From assembly GCF_032193765.1 (NCBI RefSeq), contig NZ_JAVBIJ010000001.1, positions 3,472,001 to 3,536,000 of the forward strand: a stretch of DNA of 64,000 nt. The letters are read 5' to 3'. The notes under the pieces are model-generated. The model worked only from the letters and a program-made list of their open reading frames with translations, was not told the DNA's origin and ran no database searches. Source of the stretch: Rhodoferax potami. GTDB taxonomy: Bacteria > Pseudomonadota > Gammaproteobacteria > Burkholderiales > Burkholderiaceae_C. Positions 36,138 to 44,659 of the stretch are shown one piece after another. The number at the start of each line of letters is the position of its first letter. The stretch's first letter is position 1. Both the position numbers and the translations under genes were made by a program.

Positions 36138-38033
36138 ATGCAGGTAACGCCATCAAACTTCGAGCCAAATATGCCTCTGGCGCTCATTTATTCTGCGCGG
36201 GTAGCTATTAAATTCATAGCATATTGCCTGATGCTGCTGCCACTCTGGGTGCCGGCAGCCGCAGTCGATGTGCGAGCGCCGGGTTCCGGCAGCGTGGACC
36301 CGGGCCCGGTGGTGGCGGTGCTTGAAGACGTGTCGGGCGCGTTCACCTTGGCCGAGGTGTTGGCTGCAGACCGCGCGGGTGGTTTTGAGAAAGGGGCCGA
36401 GGTCGCCAAAGGCCTCTCGCTCGGCTACAGCCGCTCGGCGTTTTGGCTGCGCTTGGCCATCCGCAACCCCGAGCTGCGGCCCATAGAGCAGTTGCTGGAG
36501 GTGAGCAATGCGCGCATTTCCAGTGTGTCGCTGTATGTGCCTGATGCGTCGGGCAACTACAAGGCCATGGTGACCGGGGGTGACACCCCCTTTGCCAACC
36601 GGCCGTACCCGCACCGCCACTTTGTGTTCCCGCTCACCGTGAGCCCGAAGTCTGAGCAGGTGGTGTACATGCGGGTGCAAAACAGCAGTTCGCTGATCGT
36701 GCCCTTGCGCCTTTGGGAGCCTCACGATTTCGACATTGCCAGCCGCCCGGAGTACATGGTGCAGGGCTGGTATTTCGGCATGGCCAGCGCCATGGTGCTG
36801 TTCAACCTGTTGCTGTGGCTCGCTATTCGGGACCGCATCTACATCTACTACGTGATCTTTGTGCTGGCCATGGCGGTGACCGTGGCCTCCAAGACCGGCT
36901 TGGGTGCGCAATTTGTGTGGCCGGCGAGCTTGGTGTGGGGCAATTTCTCGTTTTTTGCGGCTATCTCTTTCACGCTGGCGGCGTTTTACCCGTTCACCCG
37001 GCGCATGTTGGATACCCCGCGGACCATGCCCCGGGTCGACAGCGTCATGCAGCTGATGACTTGGGTGCATGTGCTGGCGCCTGTGGCCTATTGGTTTGCC
37101 TTGCCGGTGGTGGCGCCCTACGGCACTGCGTTTTTCGGGTTCACGATTTTGTTTTACGGCGGGGTGGCGGTGTGGGGCTCCATCCGGCGGATGCGGGCGG
37201 CGTATTTCCAGCTGGGGGCGTTTAGTTTGTTGCTGGCCGGCACCCTGATGGCCGTGTTGCGCGCCTATGGCTGGGTGCCCACCAACATCTTTACCGTAGA
37301 CGGCTTGCAGCTGGGCTCGGTGTTTGAAATGCTGGTGCTGGCCTTGGCCCTTGCAGACCGCTTTAACGAAATGCGCCGCGAAAAAATGAGTGTGCAAAAC
37401 GAGCTGGTAGCCATCCAAGACCAGCTGGTCGATACCCTGCAGGCCTCTGAAAAAGAGCTGGCCTACCGGGTCGAAAAGCGCACCCGCCAATTGCAAGCGG
37501 CCAACGCCCGGCTAGAGGCCCTGAGCATGGTGGACGGCCTGACCGGCATTGCCAACCGCCGCCACTTTGACCAGGTGCTGCACAAAGAGTGGGCGCGGCT
37601 GGAGCGGGTGGGCCAGCCCTTGGCGCTGGTGATGCTGGATGTGGACTGGTTCAAGCGCTACAACGACCACTTTGGCCACCAGGCCGGCGACGAGTGCCTG
37701 CGCGAGGTGGCCCTGGCGATCAGCGGTGTGAGCCGCGCCAGCGATTTGGTAGCCCGCTATGGCGGCGAGGAGTTTGTGATCATCGCCCCCGGCAACGATG
37801 GCCCGCAGGCCCTGCAAATGGCCCAGCGCGCCTGCGATGCGGTGCGCGAGCTGGCCCTGTTGCACCCGCTGTCTGAAGAGGGCTTTGTGACCCTGAGCTG
37901 CGGGGTCGCGTTCACGGTGCCCGGCCCCGAGAGCAGCCCCGAAAACCTGCTGGGCAATGCAGACATCGCCCTCTACGAGGCCAAGGCCCAGGGCCGCCAC
38001 CGGGTGGTGTTGGCCCAGCCCTCGGGCTGGTAA
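36138..38033 (+). CDS. 7TMR-DISM diguanylate cyclase
   Basis: A 631-residue membrane enzyme. After an N-terminal hydrophobic segment come a periplasmic DISMED2-type beta domain (about 45-190), seven membrane helices (about 195-400), a short coiled coil (VDTLQASEKELAYRVEKRTRQLQ) and GGDEF with active-site GGEEF at 542-546. It should make cyclic di-GMP in response to a periplasmic ligand. An RxxD inhibitory site is not obvious. The first 30 codons overlap a dispersed repeat (36171-36230), which encodes MPLALIYSARVAIKFIAYC. Alternative starts at 36171 or 36231 exist; the latter would lose the signal sequence. Confidence 0.87.
   Translation: MQVTPSNFEPNMPLALIYSARVAIKFIAYCLMLLPLWVPAAAVDVRAPGSGSVDPGPVVAVLEDVSGAFTLAEVLAADRAGGFEKGAEVAKGLSLGYSRSAFWLRLAIRNPELRPIEQLLEVSNARISSVSLYVPDASGNYKAMVTGGDTPFANRPYPHRHFVFPLTVSPKSEQVVYMRVQNSSSLIVPLRLWEPHDFDIASRPEYMVQGWYFGMASAMVLFNLLLWLAIRDRIYIYYVIFVLAMAVTVASKTGLGAQFVWPASLVWGNFSFFAAISFTLAAFYPFTRRMLDTPRTMPRVDSVMQLMTWVHVLAPVAYWFALPVVAPYGTAFFGFTILFYGGVAVWGSIRRMRAAYFQLGAFSLLLAGTLMAVLRAYGWVPTNIFTVDGLQLGSVFEMLVLALALADRFNEMRREKMSVQNELVAIQDQLVDTLQASEKELAYRVEKRTRQLQAANARLEALSMVDGLTGIANRRHFDQVLHKEWARLERVGQPLALVMLDVDWFKRYNDHFGHQAGDECLREVALAISGVSRASDLVARYGGEEFVIIAPGNDGPQALQMAQRACDAVRELALLHPLSEEGFVTLSCGVAFTVPGPESSPENLLGNADIALYEAKAQGRHRVVLAQPSGW
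36171..36230. repeat. dispersed repeat inside the cyclase 5' coding region
   Basis: ATGCCTCTGGCGCTCATTTATTCTGCGCGGGTAGCTATTAAATTCATAGC matches the spacer repeat family (CTCTGGCGC.. then GCGC..GTAGCTATTAAA..TAGC). Here it is read through in frame as part of the signal-sequence region of the diguanylate cyclase. Confidence 0.65.
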
Positions 38034-38040
38034 CTGGTAT

Positions 38041-38070
38041 TGAAGTGGTAATACAATCAAGACCACTTCA
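38041..38070. promoter_or_regulatory. NagR operator and promoter
   Basis: TGAAGTGGT (38041-38049) and ACCACTTCA (38062-38070) are perfect 9-bp arms. The centre contains TACAAT (38052-38057), a plausible -10 element. The palindrome lies 21 bp before the GTG start of nagR, fitting autorepression. The arm differs from the actinobacterial DasR site. Confidence 0.72.
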
Positions 38071-38090
38071 CACCAGTCCACCCCTGCACC

Positions 38091-38831
38091 GTGCCTGCCA
38101 CTTCACCCAACGCTGAACTCAGCCCCGAAGACACCTCCCCGCTGTACCAGCAACTGGCGCGCCAGTTGACGGCAGGCATTCTTGCGGGCACCTACCGGGT
38201 AGACCAGGCACTGCCCTCGGAGCGGGTGCTGTGCGAGTCGCTGGGGGTGTCGCGCATCACGGCGCGCAAGGCGATTGCGGTGCTGGTGGAGCAGGGCCTG
38301 GTGCTGCGCCGCCATGGCTCGGGCAACTTTATTGCCCCGCGCATTGAGCAGCCCACCAGCAAGCTGGCGAGCTTTTCTGAAGAGCTGCGCCAGCGCGGCT
38401 ATGTGCCAGCCAGCCAGTGGATCACCCGCGAAACCGGCACCGCCACCCCCCAAGAGCGCGAGGCGCTGGACCTGCCCCGCCGGGCTAAGGTGGCGCGGCT
38501 GCTGCGCTTGCGCTTGGCCGATGGCGTGCCCATGGCCTACGAGCACAGCGCGCTGCCCCTGCCGGTGTTGCCCAGCCCGCAAGAGCTGGACGGCTCGCTG
38601 TATTTGCACCTGGCCCGCAGCGGCGTAGCACCCGTGCGCGCGGTGCAGCACCTGCGTGCCATCAACGCCACCGCCGACATGGCTGCCCACCTGCAAGTGC
38701 CCGAGGGCGCTGCACTCTTGTGGGTAAGCCGCGTGGCCCATAGCGCCGATGGCGCAGCCATTGAATTCACCCAAACCTATTGCCGCAGCGACTACTACGC
38801 CTTTGTGGCCGAACTCCGGAGCACCCCATGA
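38091..38831 (+). CDS. nagR: GntR/UTRA-family regulator NagR
   Basis: A 246-residue regulator. The GntR winged helix spans about residues 15-82 (SPLYQQLARQLTAGILAGTYRVDQALPSERVLCESLGVSRITARKAI). The UTRA effector domain follows (ALDLPRRAKVARLLRLRLADGVPMAYEHSALP). UTRA regulators of nag genes bind GlcNAc-6-P or GlcN-6-P. The start is GTG 38091, since no ATG fits. Its stop overlaps the nagA start (ATGA), so the two are translationally coupled. A palindrome upstream is the probable operator. Confidence 0.85.
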   Translation: MPATSPNAELSPEDTSPLYQQLARQLTAGILAGTYRVDQALPSERVLCESLGVSRITARKAIAVLVEQGLVLRRHGSGNFIAPRIEQPTSKLASFSEELRQRGYVPASQWITRETGTATPQEREALDLPRRAKVARLLRLRLADGVPMAYEHSALPLPVLPSPQELDGSLYLHLARSGVAPVRAVQHLRAINATADMAAHLQVPEGAALLWVSRVAHSADGAAIEFTQTYCRSDYYAFVAELRSTP

Positions 38832-39955
38832 GCGCCACCTCTTTGCGAGGCCACATCCTCACCCCCGCCGGCTTTGTGTACGGCAGCCTGCACATGGGCG
38901 CAGACGGCCGCATTGCCGGCATCACCGGCGAGCCGGTGAGCGAGGCCCAAGTGCGCGAGGGCAGTGCGCCCATCGTGCTGCCTGGCTTTATCGACTTGCA
39001 TGTGCACGGCGGGGCGGGGCACGACATCATGGAAGGTGGCGACGCCGCTTGGCACGTGGCGCGCCTGCATGCGCAGCACGGCACCACCTCGCTTTTGGCC
39101 ACCACCATGACCGCGCCGCAAAGCGACCTCGATGCCGCATTTGCCGCACTCGCACCCCTGTGCACCGCGCCTGCGCGCGACGCGGCCCGTGTGCTGGGTG
39201 TGCACCTCGAGGGGCCGTACATCAGCGAGGCGCGCTTGGGCGCGCAGCCACCGTTTGCGCGGCCGGCCAGCTTGGGCGAAATCCACCGCCTGCATGCGCT
39301 CGCACCCATCCGCCTGATCACCCTTGCGCCCGAAGTGGGTGGCAACGATGCACTGATTGCGCAGCTGGTGGCCGAGGGCTTCAAGGTGCAGCTGGGCCAC
39401 ACCACCGGCAGTTACGAGCAGGGCGTGGCCGCTCTGCGCTGCGGGGCCACGGGCTTTACCCATTTGTTCAACGCCATGTCGGCACTGCACCACCGCGAGC
39501 CGGGCATGGTGGGTGCGGCGCTGGCGCATGCCGAGTTTGCAGAGGTCATCCCCGACCTGCTGCATGTGCACCCTGGCGCCATTCACGCGGCGCTGCGGGC
39601 TATTCCCAAGTTGTATTGCGTGACCGACTCCACCTCAGCCGCCGGCATGCCCGATGGCGACTACAAGCTCGGCCGCCACACCGTCACCAAGTGCATGGGC
39701 GGTGTGCGCCTGGCCGATGGCACGCTGGCCGGCTCGGTGCTGAGCCTGGACCAGGCGCTGCGCAACTTGGTCAACACACTGAGCCTGAGCCTGGCGGATG
39801 CCAGCAGCCGTGTGTCCACCTTTGCGGCCGACCACATGGGCTTGGCGGACCGTGGCCGGCTAGAGCCCGGCGCTTGGGCCGATGCGGTGGTGCTTGACCG
39901 CGACCTGCACGTGCAGGCAGTGGTGGTCGAGGGTTATGCGGTGCGAAACACGTGA
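38828..39955 (+). CDS. nagA: N-acetylglucosamine-6-phosphate deacetylase
   Basis: A 375-residue amidohydrolase that removes acetate from GlcNAc-6-P. The metal and substrate motifs are in order: GFIDLHVHGGAGHDIMEG, VLGVHLEGPYISE (metal Glu), QLGHTTGSYEQG, GFTHLFNAMSALHHREPG, and VTDSTSAAGMPDG (catalytic Asp). ATG 38828 overlaps the nagR stop. The last 22 bp overlap the convergent hydroxylase gene. Its product, GlcN-6-P, is the substrate of the SIS-type deaminase encoded at 51382. Confidence 0.94.
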   Translation: MSATSLRGHILTPAGFVYGSLHMGADGRIAGITGEPVSEAQVREGSAPIVLPGFIDLHVHGGAGHDIMEGGDAAWHVARLHAQHGTTSLLATTMTAPQSDLDAAFAALAPLCTAPARDAARVLGVHLEGPYISEARLGAQPPFARPASLGEIHRLHALAPIRLITLAPEVGGNDALIAQLVAEGFKVQLGHTTGSYEQGVAALRCGATGFTHLFNAMSALHHREPGMVGAALAHAEFAEVIPDLLHVHPGAIHAALRAIPKLYCVTDSTSAAGMPDGDYKLGRHTVTKCMGGVRLADGTLAGSVLSLDQALRNLVNTLSLSLADASSRVSTFAADHMGLADRGRLEPGAWADAVVLDRDLHVQAVVVEGYAVRNT

Positions 39956-40473
39956 TCCCACAGGCTGGTGCTCACGCCGTAATGGTGGGTGTGCCCGCGC
40001 TGGTGGTGCAGCCCGTGTAGTAGCTTGCGGCGCTTCATCCATTCGCTGGACGAGCGGGAGTGGTGGGCCGCGTGGTGGGTCATCGAATAAGCGATGTAAC
40101 CCAGCAGCAAACCCAGGCTGAGCGCACTCGCAATCCACAGGTTGCCCAGCCACCACGCCGGCAGAAACGCCAGCACCACAAACAAGGTGAGCGTGACACA
40201 GGTGGGGGTGCCAATGTAGTCGTGCGGGTGGCGGTGGTGCAGCGCGTGCATGGCCTGAAACGGGGGCAGCCGGTGCAGCACAAAGCGGTGCAGGCCATAT
40301 TCAATCAAGGTCCAGCCACCCAGCCCGCCCAGGGCCCAGGCCACCAGCTGCCACTGCAATGCGTGAGGCGCCGCCAAGCCCAGAAAAGCCGCCAACGCTG
40401 CCACGCACACGCCATAAACCCCGAAGTCTGCAAAGTAGGCGAAACGGCTCTGTTGGATCGAGAGGAGTGGCAT
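39934..40473 (-). CDS. fatty acid hydroxylase/sterol desaturase family membrane protein
   Basis: A 179-residue protein with about four membrane helices. It has the family's diiron histidine clusters: HRFVLH, HALHHRHPHD, HHAAHH, and HGLHHQRGHTHHYG. Such enzymes hydroxylate or desaturate lipids or carotenoids; the small size matches bacterial beta-carotene hydroxylase/FAH forms. GAGAGGAG precedes ATG 40473. The upstream CsbD gene on the same strand may be cotranscribed. Confidence 0.85.
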   Translation of the reverse strand: MPLLSIQQSRFAYFADFGVYGVCVAALAAFLGLAAPHALQWQLVAWALGGLGGWTLIEYGLHRFVLHRLPPFQAMHALHHRHPHDYIGTPTCVTLTLFVVLAFLPAWWLGNLWIASALSLGLLLGYIAYSMTHHAAHHSRSSSEWMKRRKLLHGLHHQRGHTHHYGVSTSLWDHVFRTA

Positions 40474-40491
40474 GGGTGATTCTGGGGGGCT

Positions 40492-40520
40492 CCTGGCGCA
40501 GGTTTTATGAGCGCTTGATG
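40492..40520. repeat. partial dispersed repeat
   Basis: CTCCTGGCGCAGGTTTTATGAGCGC resembles the first half of the copy at 13791 (CTCTGGCGCAGGTTCTAAGTGCGC). It overlaps the last codons of the CsbD gene (stop at 40505-40507). Confidence 0.45.
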
Positions 40521-40696
40521 GCTTTGGCGACACTTTCTTTGGCGTCGCCCACCGAGGCGCGCACCGCACCCAGGTTCTTTTGGACGTTGCCTTTGACCTC
40601 GAGCGACTTGTTGCCCAAGGCTTTGCCCACGACCTCTTTGACCTTGCCCTTGGCTTCTTGTGTGCGCCCTTTGATTTGGTCTTTGTTGATACCCAT
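40505..40696 (-). CDS. CsbD-family stress protein
   Basis: A 63-residue hydrophilic protein, MGINKDQIKGRTQEAKGKVKEVVGKALGNKSLEVKGNVQK..., with the CsbD repeat of charged helices. Family members are abundant stress-response proteins of unknown molecular function. A good site (CAGGAGCG) precedes the ATG. Confidence 0.9.
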   Translation of the reverse strand: MGINKDQIKGRTQEAKGKVKEVVGKALGNKSLEVKGNVQKNLGAVRASVGDAKESVAKAIKRS

Positions 40697-40843
40697 GACT
40701 CGCTCCTGAAAAGGTGGTCCGGCTCATCACCGGCATGCAACAAAGGTTGCACAAGCTGCACCTTAGGCGGGGCATTGGGGGCCGTCGGTGCGCTGTCGTA
40801 CCCGGGGCGAAAGCGCTGTTTATAACCATTGAGAATAAATGAG

Positions 40844-40871
40844 TTGACTTTTATTCCTACATGCATATAAT
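40844..40871 (+). promoter_or_regulatory. sigma70 promoter of the small-protein/RRM operon
   Basis: TTGACT (40844-40849) and TATAAT (40866-40871) are 16 bp apart in an AT-rich setting. The start site near 40878 leaves a 5' UTR of about 180 nt before the first gene at 41060, unusually long here. It may form a regulatory structure, for example cold-sensitive; no protein-coding frame is obvious in it. Confidence 0.75.
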
Positions 40872-41059
40872 TCGGAGCAGGAATGCGGTGTACCTCCCAA
40901 CACACCCCTGTTCCACGAGAACCACCACGAGATGTCTCCTGCCGTTGGTTCCCGGTTTATTCGACACCTGTCGACCGCGTTGATCTGCAGAGCAGCAGCC
41001 AACCGAATCTCTTTTTGCTCAAGCCGGCCTTACAACGTGGCCCGCACCTCTCCCTTTAA

Positions 41060-41299
41060 ATGAATCAGAATTTCGAATCCGCTATCCCGATGGGCAACTA
41101 CATTGTTTCGCCCGCAACGCAAGAAACCAGCGCCGGTCTGTTCCGTGCCTCCATCGCTGTCCAACGCAGCCAGAGCAAAGGCGCTTACTGCCGGGTCTTT
41201 AACTTCGACTGCGAGTTTGTCTCCCGCGAAGCTGCCCGCGTGTACGCCATTACCCAAGGCTGGCTTGAAACCGGCAGTGCCAATCCGCAAACCTGCTGA
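41060..41299 (+). CDS. small hypothetical protein upstream of the RRM gene
   Basis: A 79-residue protein (MNQNFESAIPMGNYIVSPATQE...) with no signal peptide. It resembles short Burkholderiales proteins with a GNYxISPxTQ start and a GRFxASVxIR-type strand, but I cannot name the family with certainty. The segment SREAARVYAITQGWLETGSA is probably helical. It follows a long leader from the promoter at 40844 and lies 111 bp before the RNA-binding protein gene, so the two likely share one transcript. Confidence 0.55.
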   Translation: MNQNFESAIPMGNYIVSPATQETSAGLFRASIAVQRSQSKGAYCRVFNFDCEFVSREAARVYAITQGWLETGSANPQTC

Positions 41300-41410
41300 A
41301 GCAGGCCGGACGCACTCGACACACATCACCCTATTCCGCCGCCCGCAAAGGCTGCAAACCCGCGCACCCCAGCCACCCGGGCTGACAGCGCACTCACTGA
41401 AAGGCTCACC

Positions 41411-41707
41411 ATGAGCAGCAAAATTTACGTGGGCAACCTGCCCTACTCCGTCACCGATGACAGCTTGCAGAGCAATTTCGCCGAATTCGGCGAAGTCACC
41501 TCCGCCAAGGTCATGATGGACCGCGACACCGGCCGTTCCAAAGGCTTTGCCTTTGTGGAAATGAGCACTCCCGCATTTGCCCAAGCCGCCATTGACGGTT
41601 TGAACGGTCAATCCGTGGATGGCCGCTCCATTGTGGTCAACCTGGCCCGTCCGCGTGAAGACCGTGGCAGCTCTGATGGCTACCGCGGCGGCCGTAGCAG
41701 CTACTAA
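41411..41707 (+). CDS. RRM-domain RNA-binding protein
   Basis: A 98-residue single RRM protein. RNP2 is KIYVGNLPY and RNP1 is KGFAFVEM; the C-terminal tail is Arg/Gly-rich (RPREDRGSSDGYRGGRSSY). Such cyanobacterial/betaproteobacterial Rbp proteins bind U-rich RNA and are often induced by cold. AAAGGCTCACC precedes the ATG. An intrinsic terminator follows. Confidence 0.93.
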   Translation: MSSKIYVGNLPYSVTDDSLQSNFAEFGEVTSAKVMMDRDTGRSKGFAFVEMSTPAFAQAAIDGLNGQSVDGRSIVVNLARPREDRGSSDGYRGGRSSY

Positions 41708-41722
41708 GCGCTAAACGCCCAC

Positions 41723-41753
41723 AAAAAAGCCGGCTCTGGTAGCCGGCTTTTTT
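41723..41753. terminator. bidirectional intrinsic terminator
   Basis: AAAAAAGCCGGCT and AGCCGGCTTTTTT flank a 5-nt loop (CTGGT). It closes the RRM transcript on the plus strand and the leftward Cys-repeat protein gene on the minus strand. Confidence 0.93.
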
Positions 41754-41765
41754 GCGTCTGGCGGT

Positions 41766-42350
41766 TTACATCTTCTCGAACTTGGCCTTGGCGTCGGCCA
41801 TGCAGGCATCTTTGGTGCTGGAGGCCAAAGCGTCGCACTTCTCTTCCGCTACCTTCAGGTCGGCGGCGCGCTTGTCGGCAGCGGCGTCGGTGCGGACTTC
41901 TTTGTTGTCGCTCTTGGCATCAGCGTTGGTTTTGGTGGTTTTCATTTGCACCTCGGCATCGGCTTTGGCCGCGGTGCGGGCGGCTTTGGCTTCTTTCACG
42001 CACACGTCTTTGGGGTTGCCAGAGAGGTCGTCACACTTTTGCTTGGCGACGTCGTAGGTGGCCTCTGCCTGCTCAGTGCGCACTTTGTATTGCGTTTTGA
42101 GGGTGGGCTTGTAGCTGTTTTCCAGCTCTGCCAGGGCTACCGACTCTTTGCCTTTGGCTTCAGCGACGCAGATGTCGCGCGCATTGCCGGACTGGGCGTT
42201 GCAGTTTTTCTTGCCGGTGCTGTAGTCGTCTTTGATACGCGCCTTGCTGGCCTTGTAATCAATCGGAGACATCTGCGCCATGGCAGTGCCGGCAAACAGC
42301 AGGCAGCTTGCCATGGCGACGCTGGTTAGCAAGGTGTGGGTGGTTTTCAT
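41766..42350 (-). CDS. exported protein with three Cys-pair repeats
   Basis: A 194-residue protein with a signal peptide ending AGTAMAQ (about residue 25). The mature part is Lys/Ala/Asp-rich and helical. It contains three copies of C(N/D)..(S/A)...(R/K)D(I/V/A)C(V/M).(E/D)AK: CNAQSGNARDICVAEAK, CDDLSGNPKDVCVKEAK and CDALASSTKDACMADAK, about 57-67 residues apart. Each may form a helical hairpin closed by a disulphide. Proteins of this kind are widespread in the order, with unknown role. Confidence 0.78.
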   Translation of the reverse strand: MKTTHTLLTSVAMASCLLFAGTAMAQMSPIDYKASKARIKDDYSTGKKNCNAQSGNARDICVAEAKGKESVALAELENSYKPTLKTQYKVRTEQAEATYDVAKQKCDDLSGNPKDVCVKEAKAARTAAKADAEVQMKTTKTNADAKSDNKEVRTDAAADKRAADLKVAEEKCDALASSTKDACMADAKAKFEKM

Positions 42351-42460
42351 GGGGAATCCTTAAAGTGAAAACTGTGGCAGGCCATGCAGGCCTGAGAGTC
42401 TTCACAGTAAGGTGGATGGGGCGGCCGGTCTGTTCGTTGGTGGACATACCGGTGCGCCGG

Positions 42461-43936
42461 TCACTCCGCCGGCAGCGCCGCCAGCAGCACTGTCACCACC
42501 AGCCCGCCCTCGGCGTGGTTGTGCAGCCTGATCTCGCCACCGTGGGCCTGGATGATGTTGCGCGCAATGCCAAGCCCCAAACCCGTGCCGGTGCGGTTTT
42601 GCTGCTGGCCGTGGCTGAGGCGCACATGTGGCTCAAACGCGGCCGACATGCTGGCCTGCGCAATGCCGGGCCCGAAGTCGCGCACCTCCACCAGCGCGCG
42701 GCTGCCTTGCAGGCTCAGGCGCACCTGCACCCGCTCGCCATAGAGCACCGCGTTGTCCAGCAAGTTGCTCAGGGCGCGCTCCAGCGCCAGCGGTTTGCCC
42801 AGGACGCTCACCGGCTCTGCCGTGCATTCGATGGTGGCGTCGGGGTGAATGGGGCGTTGCGCCAGGCGGGCGAGCAGGGTGTCCAGCCGCACGGGGGTGA
42901 GGTTCTCGTGAATGTCGGTGTCTTTCACGCTTTGTAACGCGGCTTTGACCATCACATCAAGGTCGTCCAGGTCCTCGTGGAACTCGGCGCGCAAGGTGTC
43001 GTCGTCCAGCAATTCGGTGCGCAGCTTGAGCCGCATGATGGGTGTTTTGAGCCCGTGCGAAATGCCGAGAAAGAGCCGCTCCCGGTCCACCAGATAGCCC
43101 TGAATCCGGGCCTGCATTTCATTGAAGGCGCGCGCGGTGCGGCGCAGCTCGGCGGTGCCGGTTTCGGGCACGCTCTCAGGCGCCGTGTCGCTGCCAAAGG
43201 CCTTGGCGGCCGAGGCAATCCGGTTGAGCGGGCGTATCAGCCCGCGCACCAGCAGCACGCTCAGTACCAGCACGGTTACCAGCGTCACGAGCTGCAGGGC
43301 GACCCGGTCCCAGGTGAGGGGGTTGGCGTTTTCCAGAAAGTAGGGGTCGGGCATGGTGGTGGCCAGGTACAGCCAACGCCCGGGCTCGAACTCGGCCTGG
43401 ATGACCAGCACCGGTGCAGGGCGCGGGCGCAGCAGCAGGGTGGCTTCAACCCACGAGTCCGGCAGGTCGCGCACCATGCGCCCGTCGTCTGATACCTGCA
43501 GCGTGTCGGGCCAGGCAAAGGCCACGCTGGGGGCTTGCGTGTTGCCCGCCAGGTTGCGGGTGAGATCGCCTTCCATGGCTTCCACTACCGCGTCCACCAG
43601 GCCGTTGCCTTCCACCGGCTGCACCGGCACACGCGCCTTGTTCACGTTGATAAAAAACCGGGTGCCGCCCATGGTGCGCAACTGCTCAATCAGGATGGGC
43701 CTGAACTGCGGCGGCAGGTCGCGAAAGAAGCGGATGGAACCCGCCGCATTCAGCGCAATCGCATGGCCGGCACTCAGCGCCTCGGCGCGCGCACTCTCGC
43801 GCAACTGCCGCGCCCACAGTAAGGTGCCCACCAGCTGCGCGCTGATGACGCCCAGCGCCATGACCACCACGATGCGGCCCAGCAGGCTGTCGGGCAGGTA
43901 GCGCCGCGTCCAGCGGCGGCGCTCAGGGTTCGGCAT
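42461..43936 (-). CDS. sensor histidine kinase
   Basis: A 491-residue inner-membrane kinase. Two helices (IVVVMALGVISAQLVGTLLW and LQLVTLVTVLVLSVLLVRGLI) flank a periplasmic domain of about 165 residues. A HAMP domain precedes HisKA (LGISHGLKTPIMRLKL), then HATPase_c with NLLDNAVLYGE, DFGPGIAQA and GTGLGLGIA. It overlaps the response regulator gene by 14 bp, and a sugar-binding protein gene opens the same operon, so the periplasmic domain may read the loaded binding protein. Confidence 0.9.
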   Translation of the reverse strand: MPNPERRRWTRRYLPDSLLGRIVVVMALGVISAQLVGTLLWARQLRESARAEALSAGHAIALNAAGSIRFFRDLPPQFRPILIEQLRTMGGTRFFINVNKARVPVQPVEGNGLVDAVVEAMEGDLTRNLAGNTQAPSVAFAWPDTLQVSDDGRMVRDLPDSWVEATLLLRPRPAPVLVIQAEFEPGRWLYLATTMPDPYFLENANPLTWDRVALQLVTLVTVLVLSVLLVRGLIRPLNRIASAAKAFGSDTAPESVPETGTAELRRTARAFNEMQARIQGYLVDRERLFLGISHGLKTPIMRLKLRTELLDDDTLRAEFHEDLDDLDVMVKAALQSVKDTDIHENLTPVRLDTLLARLAQRPIHPDATIECTAEPVSVLGKPLALERALSNLLDNAVLYGERVQVRLSLQGSRALVEVRDFGPGIAQASMSAAFEPHVRLSHGQQQNRTGTGLGLGIARNIIQAHGGEIRLHNHAEGGLVVTVLLAALPAE

Positions 43937-44642
43937 GGGCGCTCACGTCCGCCGAGAACACATAGCCGCTGCCGCGCACGGTTTTGATCAATACAGGTTG
44001 CTTGCCGTCGTCATGCAGGCGTTGGCGCAGGCGGCTCACCTGCACATCGAGTGAGCGGTCCAAGGGCCCGAGGTCGCGGCCGCGGGTTTGCTCCATCAGG
44101 CGGGCGCGGTCCAGCGTCTCGCCGGCGTGTTCGGCAAAAAAGCGCAGCAGGTTGAAGTCCATGCTCGTGAGCACCACCGGCTGGCCTTGCGGGTCGGTGA
44201 GCACACGCTCCACCACGTCCATGCTGAAGCCGGCAAACTTCAAATACCGCACGGGTGCACCGGGCGCGCCCAGCTGCATGCGGCGATGGATGGCCTTGAT
44301 GCGGGCCAGCAGCTCGCGCGGGTTGTAGGGTTTGGCGATGTAGTCGTCGGCACCCAGCTCCAACCCGACGATGCGGTCGGTGTCGTCCGCGCTGGCGGTT
44401 AGCATGATGATGGGCACCGGCGACTGGCTGCGCACGCTGCGGCACAGGGTGAAGCCGTCGGTGTCGGGCAGCATCACATCCAGAATGACCAGGCTCAGCT
44501 CATCCTTGAAGCGCTCGAACTCGGCGTTGAAGCTGGCACCGTCGTGGGCCACGCGGACTTCGTACTGGTGCTTTTCCAGATAGGTCTTGAGCAGGTTGCG
44601 GGTTTTTTGGTCGTCGTCAACGACAAGCAGAGTGCGGGTCAT
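43923..44642 (-). CDS. OmpR-family response regulator
   Basis: A 239-residue regulator. The receiver domain has DDD near residue 9 and the phospho-acceptor Asp in LVILDVMLPDTDGF. A winged-helix output domain follows (LTSMDFNLLRFFAEHAGETLDRARLMEQTRG and SLDVQVSRLRQRL). It is the partner of the overlapping kinase. The likely targets are the divergent sugar uptake operon at 46192 and its own operon. Confidence 0.92.
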   Translation of the reverse strand: MTRTLLVVDDDQKTRNLLKTYLEKHQYEVRVAHDGASFNAEFERFKDELSLVILDVMLPDTDGFTLCRSVRSQSPVPIIMLTASADDTDRIVGLELGADDYIAKPYNPRELLARIKAIHRRMQLGAPGAPVRYLKFAGFSMDVVERVLTDPQGQPVVLTSMDFNLLRFFAEHAGETLDRARLMEQTRGRDLGPLDRSLDVQVSRLRQRLHDDGKQPVLIKTVRGSGYVFSADVSAHAEP

Positions 44643-44659
44643 GGGCTGGTCGTGCGGGT

